From: Miscanthus floridulus
Lineage: Eukaryota; Streptophyta; Magnoliopsida; Poales; Poaceae
Direction of reading: 5' to 3'
DNA: 64,000 nucleotides
NCBI RefSeq assembly: GCF_019320115.1
Contig: NC_089598.1
Location: 79,238,570-79,302,569 of the forward strand
In this document: positions 46,886-58,709 of the stretch, one piece after another
Layout: the number at the start of each line of letters is the position of its first letter
Position numbering within the stretch: position 1 is the stretch's first letter
The notes under the pieces: model-generated
Told to the model about the DNA's origin: nothing
The model's input: only the letters and a program-made list of their open reading frames with translations
The model's database searches: none
Made by a program: the position numbers and the translations under genes

Positions 46886-47680
46886 GAGGCATCCTACTTC
46901 CCTAGACACTGGGCCCTAGTACAGGGGCAACCGATTTATTGAACTATATATGCACTCTCCTACGGTCCTACCACACCTTCCTCCCATCCATTTCCCACTC
47001 TGCTTCCTTGCTCTGCTTCACACTGCTAGTGTTGGATGAAAGCAGCCTCTCGCGTGCTCACTGCTCCTTCACCTCCAACCTCACCGGTGCACAAATCTTC
47101 AGCGTGCCATCCCTGCTTCTCTACTCTATTCAGATCTAAGGTAACTTCACTAGATCTGCTCCTTCACTAGATTCTATATTCCTTTGTATTGGTCTCTCAT
47201 GCTCTTTGCTCCTTGCCCTCCAACCTAGATATAGTAATTTTGTTGGATCTATAGATGAAAATGCATCTTCTTGTTCTGGAGTATGTGGCCTTGTATATCC
47301 ATGGAGTGCAGCTTGTGAGCCGTATTGTCCTTAGTATTGGTTCACTGAATCAGTGCTTTGTGAACAAATTCGATGAGCTAAATTAAAGTGTACCAATGGA
47401 TGTGGATAGGGTTGTAGTGGCAAGGCTCGAGATGACATGGAGATTGACAACGATCCCATGGAGGTTGATAATGATCTATAGGATCTTATGGAGATTCACA
47501 ATGATTCCATGGAGGTCGACTAGGATCTACATAGAGAATAATTAATTATGCAACCAATGATGTACATATGAAGGCCTTTAAACTTTTGCATAGTGTTGGC
47601 CTAATTAGTATCTACATTTTAGCTTTCGACATGCTTGTTAGCTTGGTAGTGTCCACCTACTTATTCAGTGTGAATGTATG
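46886..47680. other. Unassigned DNA with a promoter-like stretch
   Basis: ACTATATATGCACTC near 46943 is followed by a C/T-rich stretch (46960-47110) and a donor-like AAG|GTAACTTC near 47140. This resembles a plant promoter, leader and first intron without an attached coding exon. Short ATGGAG(G/A)T repeats lie at 47435-47520. Nothing recognisable as protein. Confidence 0.3.
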
Positions 47681-47923
47681 GAACTCAAGTTGGATTCCTT
47701 TCAATCCAAGAGTACTGGCATTATGCTTTCCTTATGTTTTCTAAGTGTGTGTTTTGGCTTTCTTTCAATGTAAATCTGTGTGCCTTATTATTCACCATTG
47801 AACTCAAGTTGGCTTCCTTTCAATCTAAGTACTGGAATTGTGCTTTTCTTAGTTTTCTAACTGCGTAGTTTTGCTTTGTTTCAATGCCAAATGTTAAGAT
47901 TGTGTGCCTTAGTGTTCATCACC
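47681..47923 (+). repeat. About 119-bp tandem duplication, two diverged copies
   Basis: GAACTCAAGTTGGATTCC at 47681 and GAACTCAAGTTGGCTTCC at 47800 begin two copies that both end in GTGTGCCTTA and TTCA(T)CACC. They differ by several substitutions and short indels, so this duplication is old. Confidence 0.7.
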
Positions 47924-48470
47924 ATATCATATGGAGGTCTTCGGGTGGTAATAGGACCTAGCCGCCGGTGATAGTACTGTGCATTCACCGCCGATTAGTT
48001 GCAAAATTTCCAATCCCGTATTTTAAGCCTCCCATGCGGAACTAATGAAAGTTCGATTCCTGCGTGCCATAAAAGTTATGCAGAGAGCAAGCAACCCCTA
48101 CTCCAACATCTCCCCTAACCCTCCCCCTGTTCCCCTACCCCACCACCGCCCTCCCTCCTGCACACACACATAGCTTTTCTTTTCCTCATTGCTGCTGTTC
48201 GTCATCACCGCTCCCGCTCATTAGCACTGCTCAGCTCTTGCTCTGTGCCGGTGCACATCACCGAATTGCCTGCATAGATCCACCGGCGAATGAGCTATTG
48301 CTGTCACCAGCATTGCTACTTGTACTCACCACTGCTAGATCCAAAGCCAAGTGTAATAAGGCCTTACTTGCAACGCCGTCCCTTCTCAAAACTCAACTCC
48401 TTACTAATGTTTATTGATGCAATTCCACGATAGGGCGGCCTCATCTCTTCAGCTAGTGGTGTCCTTCTAG
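47924..48470. other. Sequence upstream of the F-box remnant
   Basis: It starts with CCGCCGGTGATAG and ATTCACCGCCGATTAG (47963-47998), similar to CACTA subterminal words, followed by a C-rich stretch (48105-48175) and DNA that could be the leader of the F-box gene. No open frame of note on the plus strand. Confidence 0.35.
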
Positions 48471-49281
48471 ATGAAGGAGGCCCCCAACATGAGGAACATA
48501 GTGGACAACCTCTCAGATGATATGCTTGCTTACATCTTCCGCTACCTCTCCGCCCGGTCCTTGTGCTACTGCACGTGTGTCTATCGCCCATGGAAGCGTG
48601 TCATCTCCGACTCCTATCAACGTAAGAAGCTTTCATAGACTATCATCGGCTTCTTCCATGTGATTGAATTTGTTGAGATGGAGTGTGCGTGCATAGGTGT
48701 GGAGATCTACTCATCTAAAACTGTAGCATGGATCTTTAAGGAATCTGAATGGGGCGACATTAGTATTATTCTATGTTCAAAATTGAGAAGTGTTTATATT
48801 AATGGTTTTGTGCACATGCTTGAGTACTTTGTGATAGTTGCTATGGATATGGAGGAAAAGACATGGAGGACAATTCATAAACTAGGTGGTGCTGAAATGT
48901 CCATCCATCAAGCTCAGGGTCACCTGTGTGTGTTGTGCTATTTTTTGCAATAGGTCTTGGCTTTTAGTGTGGATACTTGAAGACTATGGTACTGATAACT
49001 GGAGTTTGAAGTATGTTGTGGACACAGAGGAACTATTTAGACACATGAATATTAAGGTTGGTTCTGAGCTTTGTGATGAGGAGTATAGAGTGATTACAAT
49101 TCATCTAGATTCTAATTTCATTTTCCTTGTTAGGATGGATATAACATTGATTGCATATGACATGGACTGCAGAAAGGTTCATGTCATCCACTTTTGTAGA
49201 TCAAGAGGGCATTTCCATATGAACAGGCCTTGCTATCTTCCTTATGTTTTCTTGTTCATGGAGTCATTAGCAGAGCAGTAA
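48471..49281 (+). pseudogene. F-box protein gene with FBA-type C-terminal domain, internally deleted
   Basis: ATG at 48471 opens a 55-codon frame with an F-box (NLSDDMLAYIFRYLSARSL, then VYRPWKRVIS), the module that docks substrate receptors onto SKP1 in SCF ubiquitin ligases. It ends at TAG 48636-48638. The same frame continues as an F-box-associated domain: VEIYSSKTVAWIFKESEWG, then LEYFVIVAMDMEEKTWRTI, then QAQGHLC. A shift near the poly-T at 48940 moves the rest to another phase (WILEDYGTDNWSLKY, then FLVRMDITLIAYDMD), ending LPYVFLFMESLAEQ and a stop. Grass relatives have about 100 further residues between F-box and FBA, so an internal deletion joins them here. Probably non-functional. 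Confidence 0.8.
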
Positions 49282-49759
49282 AGGTGCATGTCCTGCATTT
49301 TGTCATCATGACAGTCTTTGTTTGGGTAGGGAGTTGCTTTCATTCTATGTATCTATAGGCCAATTTTGGCTTGTTAACTAAAGAAATGATATGTTCAATA
49401 TTATTAATTCTATTGCTTTGTTTAGGTTGTGGATCAGAGACAAATAAGAGGGGTTCCATGGTGCATTGGCTACCAATCCGAAGGATGCACTAATTATATT
49501 CATTTTGCCTTGCAAGCAGAAGTGCCACATAGAAGGAGCGCAACTACGTCATTTCGTTATGTAAGTCTGTGTAGATCAGGACCTTTAGTATGCTCTATGT
49601 ACCACTTGTGTTAGGACATCAGTTGAGAAAGATGTTATGGTAACGTCCATTGTTATTGTAAAAAGTACTCTTTTTTGTGAACATGATTTATGGATGTAAT
49701 GATTATATATCTATATGCTTTGTGTTCATGAAGCTATTAAGGGCCCAGCTAAATTAGTA
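49282..49759. other. DNA downstream of the F-box remnant
   Basis: Contains a 61-codon plus-strand frame (49429-49614) preceded by an AG that could be a splice acceptor. I do not recognise the product. It may be another captured exon or chance. Confidence 0.3.
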
Positions 49760-50339
49760 ACTATTGTGAAACCAGATGAAATTCTATCACCATTGGATGT
49801 AAGCGCCATTCATTATTTTGATATCACCACCATCGCTATATGTATGATGTGGCAGGGATCAAAAGTATATCACCACCGAATTCTTTAGTAACCCGACACC
49901 GACTAAATGATCATCAAAGGCGGATCATGGTAAAAGGCGATGGTGACCATGACCTTTGTACTGGCAGATCATATGTTGAAGCGATGGTGGTGTTAACCTC
50001 TACACAGGTGTCTCGGCAATCAAAGCGATAATGAACCCGCACTGCTGACAATCAGGTCAAAATACAAGGCGATGATGCTGGGGACCACTACACAAGCAGA
50101 TCATTTGTCAATGCGATGATATTAGTGTACATCCATAGCCAGGTCATGCTCTAATACGATGGAAGTAAGGACCTAATCATGAACAAATCATAAGCCAATA
50201 TGATGGTGTTCGTGTACACCATAGTCATCTCAGATGCCAATGGTGAAGGCTATGACCATCACTATCGATAGCTTACTACCGAGGCCAAAATGTGGCTGCG
50301 ATGGGGGTTATGACGTGGCTGTAAAAGGTCTGAGTGTAG
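49760..50339. mobile_element. CACTA-like subterminal region ending GTGTAGT
   Basis: Repeated words GCGATGGTG, GCGATGATG, TATCACCACC, GGCAGATCAT and AAGCAGATCATTTG alternate over about 500 bp and end in GGTCTGAGTGTAGTTGTG near 50326-50343. The inverted form of the end (ACTACACTCAGACC) resembles a CACTA terminus with a changed outermost base. It could be the right end of a CACTA-type element that carried the GRF and F-box fragments, but no matching left end is proven. Confidence 0.5.
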
Positions 50340-50808
50340 TTGTGTATAGAAGGACCCCAAACTAACAAACCTAGGTCCTAGGGGTTCCCCATAGGGGTTA
50401 CTACTTGGGTGGGCCCTGGGCTAGCCCATGATCTGCTAAAGGGCATGAGACAAGGTGGCGTGGACTTCAAGTTATCAAGATCAACTTAGTCATCTTACTA
50501 AGAAAGCTAGATTGTATAATAGGACTCTTCTGTTATAACTGGCTAGGACTAGATACATGCCCTTACCCTCTCCCCTATATAAAGAGAGGTATGGTGCACC
50601 CCCTTGTACATAACAATCATACCAATCAGTCCAATGCAAAAGGCTACATGCAGACTGGACGTAATGGCTATTGCTTGATCACGAGGCCCCGAACCAGTAT
50701 AAATCATTTGTCTCTTTGTGTTTACTATCGAGTTTAGAGTATGCTGAAGCCCTTGAATCATCATCTCGGGTAACCCCATGATGAGTTGCTAGTCATCAAA
50801 CACCAACA
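50340..50808 (+). repeat. 5' LTR of a decayed Ty3-gypsy element
   Basis: It ends CATCAAACACCAACA directly before the primer-site-like TTGGCGTGCTAGGTAGGGG, the usual LTR-to-leader junction of grass gypsy elements related to RIRE2. A TATATAAA box is at 50576-50583. The left boundary (TGTGTATAG, about 50340) is inferred from composition and the adjoining CACTA-like end. Confidence 0.65.
50576..50583 (+). promoter_or_regulatory. TATA box of the gypsy LTR
   Basis: TATATAAA within CTCCCCTATATAAAGAGAGG, about 230 bp before the LTR end. Confidence 0.6.
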
Positions 50809-50809
50809 G

Positions 50810-50828
50810 TTGGCGTGCTAGGTAGGGG
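50810..50828 (+). promoter_or_regulatory. Gypsy primer-binding site region
   Basis: TTGGCGTGCTAGGTAGGGG directly after the LTR. It resembles the conserved TTGGCGCGCCAGGTAGGGG found after grass gypsy LTRs, with two changed bases. Confidence 0.65.
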
Positions 50829-50988
50829 CTTTTGGCAACTTCACGATCGAGAGCTCAACGGACCTTGACAACATGATTTTCGCGGTGGGATCCACATTCA
50901 TCTTTGGCTCCTAGATCTGCATGACAAATGACTTTGGCTAGCTTTAGAGTCATCTCGTGGAGATCTCAGTGCATCAAGCTTTAGAGCC

Positions 50989-52975
50989 ATGCTGGATCTT
51001 CTCACTGAGAAATTTTCATGGCTTTTGATTTTTGATCCAACTTTGACTCGAGAAGCCATGGAAAACAAAGACTCCTACTCGAACACAAATGATCTATCTA
51101 GGATGCAGATCCCATCTCAAGTCCAAGCCAAAGACCCGAGTCATTTTCCACTTAAACTCAAGAATCAAGCTTCAATCTATCAAGATACAATCAGCTACCT
51201 CATGCAGTCAGAGCAACATATGCCATTAACACATGACCCAGAAGGGTTTGGTCTTGTCCATCACCCTTGAGGGAGGCATCGTCCACTGGCTAGGTGCTCG
51301 ACCTAGTTCCTCTTCATCAAATCCATCTCATCTAGTCGGCATGATGGAGCTCTTAGCCTTTCAGGACGACAATACTCTTCCAACTGACAATGACCATGGT
51401 TCTATAGAAATTTTGGATAGCGCGATGACTGTAGAGTCTAGGACACACTCAGCCCCAAGATACTCTAGAGAAGTCTTCATGGCCGTCACCCACCTCAGAT
51501 CCCTATGCCATAGGCTCCTAACATTTAAGATAGAGAGGAGACTTTGTCTAACATCTCCCTAGACCCCCCAGCACCAGATGGGGAGACTAACAAGTAGAAG
51601 GCAACTAGGGAAAGGAAGAACAGAGCATGATAGGCTCATCGTAACCACACCCAACACCACAAGGAAGAGTGGGAGTGGTACTAGGTAGCCTGCCGTGAAG
51701 TTGAGCAGCAACGCTTAGTATGAGCGACACCAACAGGAGCAAGAAAGAGAATGGCAACGTTGAGAGCATGACTCCTTCAGAGCATCTACCTCACGCAACC
51801 TTGACACTAAGTTCATGGAGGTAGCTGGCCATAGGGTTTTTACCACACCCTACGCTATTGTCTATGTCCTAGCAAATGAGCTAGCCGCTATTAAGAACCC
51901 AACAAATGATCAACGATGCCTCACAGTCATTCTAGAATTCACAACCCTATAGATGCAAGCAGTGAGGGGGCATATGCCACCCCTAACCCTTCTTGAGGGC
52001 TTGAGCCTCATGCCCCTGCCAACTCTTAGCAAGGGGCTCCACACCAAGTGCCAGCCCTTTCTTGTCTAGGGCCATAGGGTAATCAGAAATAGGAATCAGG
52101 GTGCCATGCAGTCACCCTATCGTCATCAGGTACATAACTATAGGGAAGGTAGAGGTGACTCCGAGTATAGGGAAGCTAGCATCTCACCAGATAGATTCCC
52201 ATGTTTCTCAGAGAGACTCCTCTTTGTCTAGCTCCCCTACAAGTTCAAGCCGTTCAACCACTCCAAATACGATGGGAAAATAGAGCCCAATTAGTGGTTA
52301 TGCATCTACTCTCAATCCATTAAGTTGGCTAGCGGTGACGATGATATCAAAGTTCTATATTTTCCCATGGCACTTGAGACTATGCCACTTGCCTGGTTTG
52401 ACAATCTGTGACCCAACTCCATCGATACTTGGGAACAGCTTCAGCACAAGTTCTATGAAAACTTTTGTGGTGTTCTCACCCACCCAAGCACTTGGATCGA
52501 GCTCAGAACATGCAAACAGAAACTAGATGAAACTTTCTAGGAATACTACCATCGCTTTACAGAGTTATGAGCCCAAGTCTATGACATCACAAATAGGGAG
52601 ATGATCGAGCACTTCTCCAATGGGATCAAGTACAAGCGGTAGTTTGAAATGTTTTGTGACGATAACCCAGAGACTGCTATGGACTTTAAGCATACCGTAT
52701 AGAAGATATCGCGTCTAAAGAGTGTACCCATGAGCGATTCTCATGTACTCAGTAGGACAATAGAAACTATGACCCCAGGGGCAATCAGGGTGGATAGTCC
52801 AATAGAAAACGAGGACCCAAGAACACCCTTGCCTCCATGGACAAATCCAAGAAGTATAATAAGAACAACAAGAAGTTTGAAGACCTTAAGAATCTACCCT
52901 ACCCTTTCCATAAGAATGCCAAGCACACGGTGGCCGAGTGTAGACAACTTATCGCACCCAATTTTGCATAGCAAA
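50989..52975 (+). pseudogene. Ty3-gypsy gag remnant, many stops
   Basis: Scattered phases give gag-like protein. From about 52225 the plus strand encodes KYDGKIEP, FPMALETMPLAWFDNL, SIDTWEQLQHKFYENFCG, LRTCKQKLDETF and EYYHRFTEL, the order of motifs in the gypsy capsid domain (WF..L, W..L...F, KQ...E, EY..RF). Later KFEDLKNLPYPFHKNAKHTV and AECRQL match a nucleocapsid-type zinc region of RIRE2-like elements. Several TGA and TAG codons interrupt it, so it is old. No pol region follows before about 53024. Confidence 0.75.
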
Positions 52976-53023
52976 ATCAAGTACTCATATATGTGCGCCC
53001 AGGATGTCCAAACGCACATATAA

Positions 53024-54051
53024 TCTCAAATTGCAATAATATCAAAGTAAAGTACTTTATTACATTGCATATCTGATCACATAGTTTGGCTCATTAGCAA
53101 TATTATTACAAAAATGGAAAGCTATGCCCATGCTGCCACATGGACTCCAACTGGTGGACATCATCCTAGAAATCATGGACATCTTCTAGAAACTCCTCTC
53201 ATCAGGCATCTGGTACCCATCTAGGATTTTCATTGAATATAAAGCAAGCGTAAGCGCACCATGCTTAACAACTATAATAAAGGGATCTATGAGGCTCAAA
53301 GGCTTGACATGGTTTGACCATGGTTAGAAATTTTAGTTGGCCAAATTTTATTAAACCTGTATCACTACTTTAGTGAAAAAACCAACCCAAGTTGTAACAA
53401 TAATTAATCAAGATTAAATCATTCCCAACCATCCAAGTAACCACTAATCATGAAGGATCCAGTCCGCTCATGTCCGTGAGCCTGGCTATTATAACAAGTT
53501 AAAGAATTCTATAGAATTTGTACAACTTTACCCACCAAGCCATGATTCCCAATGCCGAGGTTTGCAAGGCCCACAACACCTCTACCAAGGAAGTGCGGCA
53601 GGGTTTCACTACTTAACATTTCACTAGACACCCTAACAAGTTAGTAGCCACTAAGGTTTTGGATTGACCAAGCATATATAGATGCTCTCCTCTGAGAGTG
53701 GCACACTAGTCACGTGTAGCCCAACACATACCGTGGTAGGACAAGAGCCATACCCAACTTGGCACCCCCATCTTGCGCCTTTCGGTAACCACTAACAAGC
53801 TAGAGACATACTAGTTATATGATTAAGGTCAGAGCCATGTGACACTCGGGGTTGTACAGAACCTCCTAGGTGGCTGCTTCAAGATAAAGTCCTTATGGAG
53901 AGGCACTAGAGCACTCAAACCTAGTACTCTATCCCCCTAAATAGTTGCTAAAAAGCACAATTTTAACATATTGCATAAACCATTAGTCATGTTTATTATT
54001 TATGTTGGTTATGCACTACAACAACTATCCAAAATGCACCCCAAACCATAG
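53024..54051. other. Unassigned, probably LTR-derived DNA
   Basis: Starts at a switch to AT-rich DNA after the gypsy gag (CGCACATATAATCTCAAATT). No coding domain on either strand. Words such as CGGTAACCACTAACAAGC and TCCGTGAGCCTGGC suggest part of a large gypsy LTR in minus orientation, but I cannot place its ends. Confidence 0.35.
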
Positions 54052-54575
54052 TGTTGGTGTTTTGTAAACCAGACTAGTAAACTTATATGATTGCCGTGCT
54101 GCTCTAGAAAGACGATGGTAGCATCCAAAAGACACAAGGATTTATACTGGTTCAGGCTAGAGCCCTATGTCCAGTCTTAGAGATGATCAAGTGCATGTTC
54201 CTCGCTTGAATGCTCTGAAGTTCTTACAATGGGGTGTGCAAGAATGGTGGAAGAGGAAGAAGAGCTAGAGCTAGGAGATGGGCATCCCGAAGGGAAGCTT
54301 CAAGAGCCCTACTACATTGGTGAATGAATGAAATGGTAGGGGATGGATCGGATCCCAAGAAAGGGTGCCCTGGCTACCCTTATGTAGAGTTTGAGGCCAG
54401 GGCGCATACAAAGCTGTAGGTTCTCCTGACCAGAGGGTCGTGAGCCTGAAGGAGGTCCTAGCTAACTTAGCTTGCAAGCTACACCATCTTGCAGGGCACA
54501 TCCGGGCATGGATGTTGTCATGGTCTTGTGGCCACATCACGGCATGGTGTGGCATGGTGCTACTAGGCTGGCTAA

Positions 54576-55436
54576 TGAGGACATGACATCCATGCATATG
54601 ACCATGTTTTGCACATGGTATGGAGGGGTAGGAGGCTAGCAAGGGTGTCCAAGTCAAGAAGGAGGTCCGAGGCTAATTCGGTTTGAGTCCCCGAGGTGGA
54701 GGCCCAAAGCAACTCAAGTTTGAGTCTGTCTCGGGTTCTAGGACTAGTCTGCCTTAAACTGGTCACCCAGGATGCATCCTAACTCTGTTTTCGATGATCC
54801 ACATATGGTTGGAAAGCTAATTTGATAAGGAAGACAATTCAAGTGGTCTCACATCAAAAGCCCTTCAGAATCAATAGAATTGTCGAAACAAGTCAGCATC
54901 CAGAATCTATCAGGGTGCTGCGACACTGTCTTTTGGTCTGTTGGACCATGTATCGTGTTTGGGCCCATTAGGGGGCGTGTCCAGGGGGGTGACGCCCAAG
55001 ACTCTATAAATAGAAGCTGTCACTCTTCTTAGGGTTTGGGTTTTGTTTAGTTCTTGATTTCCTCGTGAAACAGACAACGTTTTGCTGCAACTGTGCCGCC
55101 AAGGCTGCTTGCCATGAACTAGGGCTCCAGTTCTTGATCTTGTTCGCCTATGGCGATTAGTCCTTTTGAATAAAGACTTGAACTCCTTATTATCATAAGC
55201 CTCATATTTATTTGCAATTTTAGATTGCGTTCATACTGTTCTTGCTTGTGTTCTCGATTCGCTTGCAGGAAAGCCTTCTCGGCGAGGTCAATCGTGTTCG
55301 TGTGGTTGATAACCAACAGAGCAGTGGTGTAATGGTTGTAGGAGTCCGAATCAGTCTTGGTTCAAAGCCTAGATCATGAACGTCGAGTCTCCACCAATCA
55401 ACGCTATCATACCTATCGGAAGATCGGGCCTAGTCT
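54576..55436 (+). repeat. 5' LTR of the non-autonomous element
   Basis: Starts TGAGGACATGACATCC and is collinear with 57846-58709. A TATAAATAG box lies at 55005-55013. The end is set where similarity stops before GTATCAGAG. Confidence 0.8.
55005..55013 (+). promoter_or_regulatory. TATA box in the 5' LTR
   Basis: TATAAATAG within AAGACTCTATAAATAGAAGC. The right LTR keeps the same box at 58275-58283. Confidence 0.65.
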
Positions 55437-56522
55437 GTATCAGAGATCTTGTTGCCCGTTAGGACTTTGTTTTCCCCCTTTAGATTGTTACTATTTTTGC
55501 TTTACCTAAAGTCCACAAAAAGCTAAAAAATATAAATTGCCACATATTCCTTGTCCTATAGCCCCTTTGTGCCATTGCAATATTATAATTTTAGTTTGCT
55601 TTATTGAACGGTCGTCCCTTGTTATGTCGTTGTGTTCGTCATTTTAGGTCTTGTTCTTGGTTTCTAGTGTTAGGTTTTGTTTTCCTTGTGTGACATCCAT
55701 CAGATTGATTCTCTCCATCTTTCTAGTGTTTCTGGTCTGCTGTTTCCTATCTTTGGTCAACAAACAAAACAAAACAAAAACAGGGGAGAGAATTTCCTTC
55801 TCCGTGAGAGACAGAAACTATAATCCTTGTGCATGGTCACGTTCCATCCCCATTGTTTCTTTGGGCGATATTGATTTAGAAAGGAAAGTCTAGATTTTGC
55901 CATAGCTTGTGTCAGCCACGCATGCGTGTTTTAGACTGATTAGCACTGAGGTTTGTGCATCTAAAAAAAGATTTGCTGCTTGGTGCATTGAAGGTAGAAG
56001 ATCTACGAGCACTTGTCTTGCAGCACATTTTGTTATTATAAAAAAAAAGATAAAAACAAGGTAACGCAAAAGGCAAATAGGTGCAAAAAAAGAAAAAAAG
56101 CCACACCAAAAGAAAAAGGAAAGGAAAAAAAAGGAAGGTGAAAAAAAAATTAGAAGTGCTTGCATCCTGTTTAGTCCTTGTGCTGATATATTGTTGCTTG
56201 TTGAACTAGGTCCAAGACAAGTCTAGGCTGGCAACATAGACTAGCTTGGGACTACTTTTCAATCTTGCAATTTTTGAATTAAATTATTGCTATTCCTTGA
56301 TACTATATTATGCCTATCCAAGCTCCACTTTCTTCTAACCAAGTATAGGTTCGCCTTGCAACTGTTACACTCAAAGCTACAATGGTATCATAGTCACCGA
56401 CCGATTGCACTGCCTGTTGCTTTGGTAAGAACACTTGAAAGACCGTGGTAAGATGCTTGAGAGTGTGTGACTTTACTCCTTGACCACATCCTATAGTAGT
56501 TCATAGGAAAATACATACTTGT
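55437..56522 (+). other. Leader of the non-autonomous element
   Basis: Starts with the primer site GTATCAGAGATC. It contains a purine-rich stretch at 56035-56155 with long A runs. No coding domain before the gag-like frame. Confidence 0.55.
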
Positions 56523-57844
56523 GTGTTTTCTTGTTTGATTCTAACAATGACAGGCTGTTTGTATCCACCGACTTATGATGGTATAGGTGCTGATGAGTAC
56601 ATGGAGTGGGAAATTGCCATAGATAACATATTTGCTACTTGCTTTATGTGTCCAAGGAGGAAGGTAAAAAATGCAGCTAGTGTTTTGCGACATTCTGCTT
56701 TATCTTGGTGGGAGTCTTTAGATCCTTCTAATAAACCTCAAACTTGGAATGATATGAAACTCCTTATACGAGAAACCTTTGTTAATCCACCTCCTGTTTT
56801 GACTTTGTATGCTAAGGTGCACCATTTAGAGGAAGAGTCTGTTGTTATTCCTTTTAACTAACCTTTTGCAGGATAATGTCCATAAGCAAGAGGATGACAT
56901 GGAAGAAAATGAGGAGCTCACAACATCATATGCAAATTTAGAACCATCACTTCACAATACACCTATTACTCCTACTGAGAACACAGGTAATGTCCATGGT
57001 GCTACACTCATGGAAGATGAGAATTGTTTTAATGTACTAAATTTTTCCTCAAACCATGCTATCATAGAGCAATTGTTAGTGGAACCCTCTATTGATTTAT
57101 CTTTGTCTCATGATAATTTGCTTGATGATCCTTGTGATAAAGATGAATTGGTTGATGATGCTTCAGTTTTACATGTTTTGGAACAAACCACTTGTGCTAA
57201 AAATAAACATGTTATTCATATTGCTATTAAAACTGACAAGCTCAAACTGTTGTCTTCTTTACATACTTTGGGTTACATTGAATTTGATGTTTTGGGTAAC
57301 CTAGATTGTTTGGAGGAGAGCCTTTTTAAATATGTTGATATGCCTTGGTTTTCTAAACACACATATCATGTTATTGGAAAATATAACAACAAAGGACAAT
57401 ATATGATACATCAAGTATACATTCGTAGTAATATGAATTCTCTTTTTGTTGTACAAGATTATGATCGTTTAGAGGGCAGCCATAATAATACAAACATTTT
57501 CTCATATTCCTCAAAGAAACAAGTTCACTTTCAAGAAGGGGAGCATTATTGGTTGTTACCTATGTCTGCTAGACCATCTATTCCTGCATTGTCTTTGGTT
57601 AGTTCTAATCTTTTGTAGGATAGTGTTGATATGCATCGTGTGTATTTGGATCATGGAGTCTACATGCTTGCTGAAATTTTTATGCAAGATGACATGCTAG
57701 AAATTTGGAAACATGGTCATGTTCCTTCTCACAATTATTTTAGTTCCCTTTGTCATCACAACCCTATTCTCTTTTGTATTGTGCAGGATCAGTTTCAAGC
57801 ACAATCGACGCCAAGGATGGCTTTTCATCAAGAAGGGGAGGATG
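56523..57844 (+). pseudogene. Gag-like region of the non-autonomous element, frameshifted
   Basis: The first 112 codons match the start of a gypsy capsid: YPPTYDGIGADEYMEWEIAI, then NIFATCFMC, RKVKNAASVLRHSALSWWES and WNDMKLLIRETFV. Near 56855 a frameshift moves the reading to a second frame of 258 codons (56842-57618), acidic and Asn/Ser-rich, with ENCFNVLNFSSNHAIIEQLL and KQVHFQEGEHYWLLP. That frame ends in TAG (57616-57618) but stays open afterwards (DMHRVYLDHGVYMLAEIF) as far as the polypurine tract. The product would assemble or bind element RNA. The second part has no enzyme motif and resembles uncharacterised proteins of other gag-only grass elements. Confidence 0.75.
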
Positions 57845-57845
57845 A

Positions 57846-58709
57846 TGAGGACATGGCACCCATGCATATGACAATGTTTGGCACATGGCATGGAGGGGTA
57901 GGAGGCTAGCAAGGGTGTCCAAGTCAAGAAGGAGGTCCAAGGCTAATTCTGTTTGAGTCCCCAAGGTGGAGGCCCAAAGCAACTCAAGTTCGAGTCTGTC
58001 TCGGGTTCTAGGACCAGTCTGCCTTAAACTGGTCACCTAGGACGCATCTCGACTCCGTTTTTGACGATCCACATATGGTTGGAAAGATAATTTGATAAGG
58101 AAGCTAATCCAAGTGATCTCACATCAAAAGTCCTTCGGAATCAACAGAAATCATTGAAACAAGTCAACATCTAGAATCTACCAGGGTGCTGCGACACCGT
58201 CTTTTGGTCCGTTGGACCGTGTATCATGTTTGGGCCATTAGGGGGCGCGTCCGGGGGGGTGATGCCTAAGACTCTATAAATAGCAGCCATCACTCTCCTT
58301 AGGGTTTGGGTTTTGTTTAGTTCTTGATTTCCTCGTGAAATAGACATCGTTTTGCTGCAACTGTGCCGCCACGGCTGCTTGCCGTGAACCAGGGCCCCAG
58401 TTCTTCATCTTGTTCGCCTGTGGTGATTAGTCCTTTTGAATAAAGACTTGAACTCCTTCTCATTATCATAAGCCTCATATTTATTTGCAATTTCAGATTG
58501 TGTTCATCCCATTCTTGCTTGTGTTCTCGATTCGCTTGTCGAAAAGCCTTCTCAGCAAGGTCAATCGCGTTCGCGTGGTTGATAACCAACGGAGCAGTGG
58601 TGTAACGGTTGCGGGAGTCCAAATCAGTATTGGTTCAAAGCCTAGATTGTGAACATCGAGTCTCCACCAATCAATGCTATCATACCTATCGGAAGATCGG
58701 GCCTAGTCT
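57846..58709 (+). repeat. 3' LTR of the non-autonomous element
   Basis: Collinear with 54576-55436. The purine tract just upstream identifies it as the 3' LTR. Confidence 0.8.

Larger units (their letters stand above)
54576..58709 (+). mobile_element. Non-autonomous LTR retrotransposon, about 4.1 kb
   Basis: Two LTRs of about 861 and 864 bp (54576-55436 and 57846-58709) flank 2.4 kb with a Met-tRNA-like primer site (GTATCAGAG at 55437), a gag-like coding region, and a purine tract AAGAAGGGGAGGATGA before the right LTR. No protease, RT, RNase H or integrase fits in the interior, so it depended on a relative. The LTRs differ by many substitutions (several percent by eye), so it is much older than the copia insertion. 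Confidence 0.82.
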
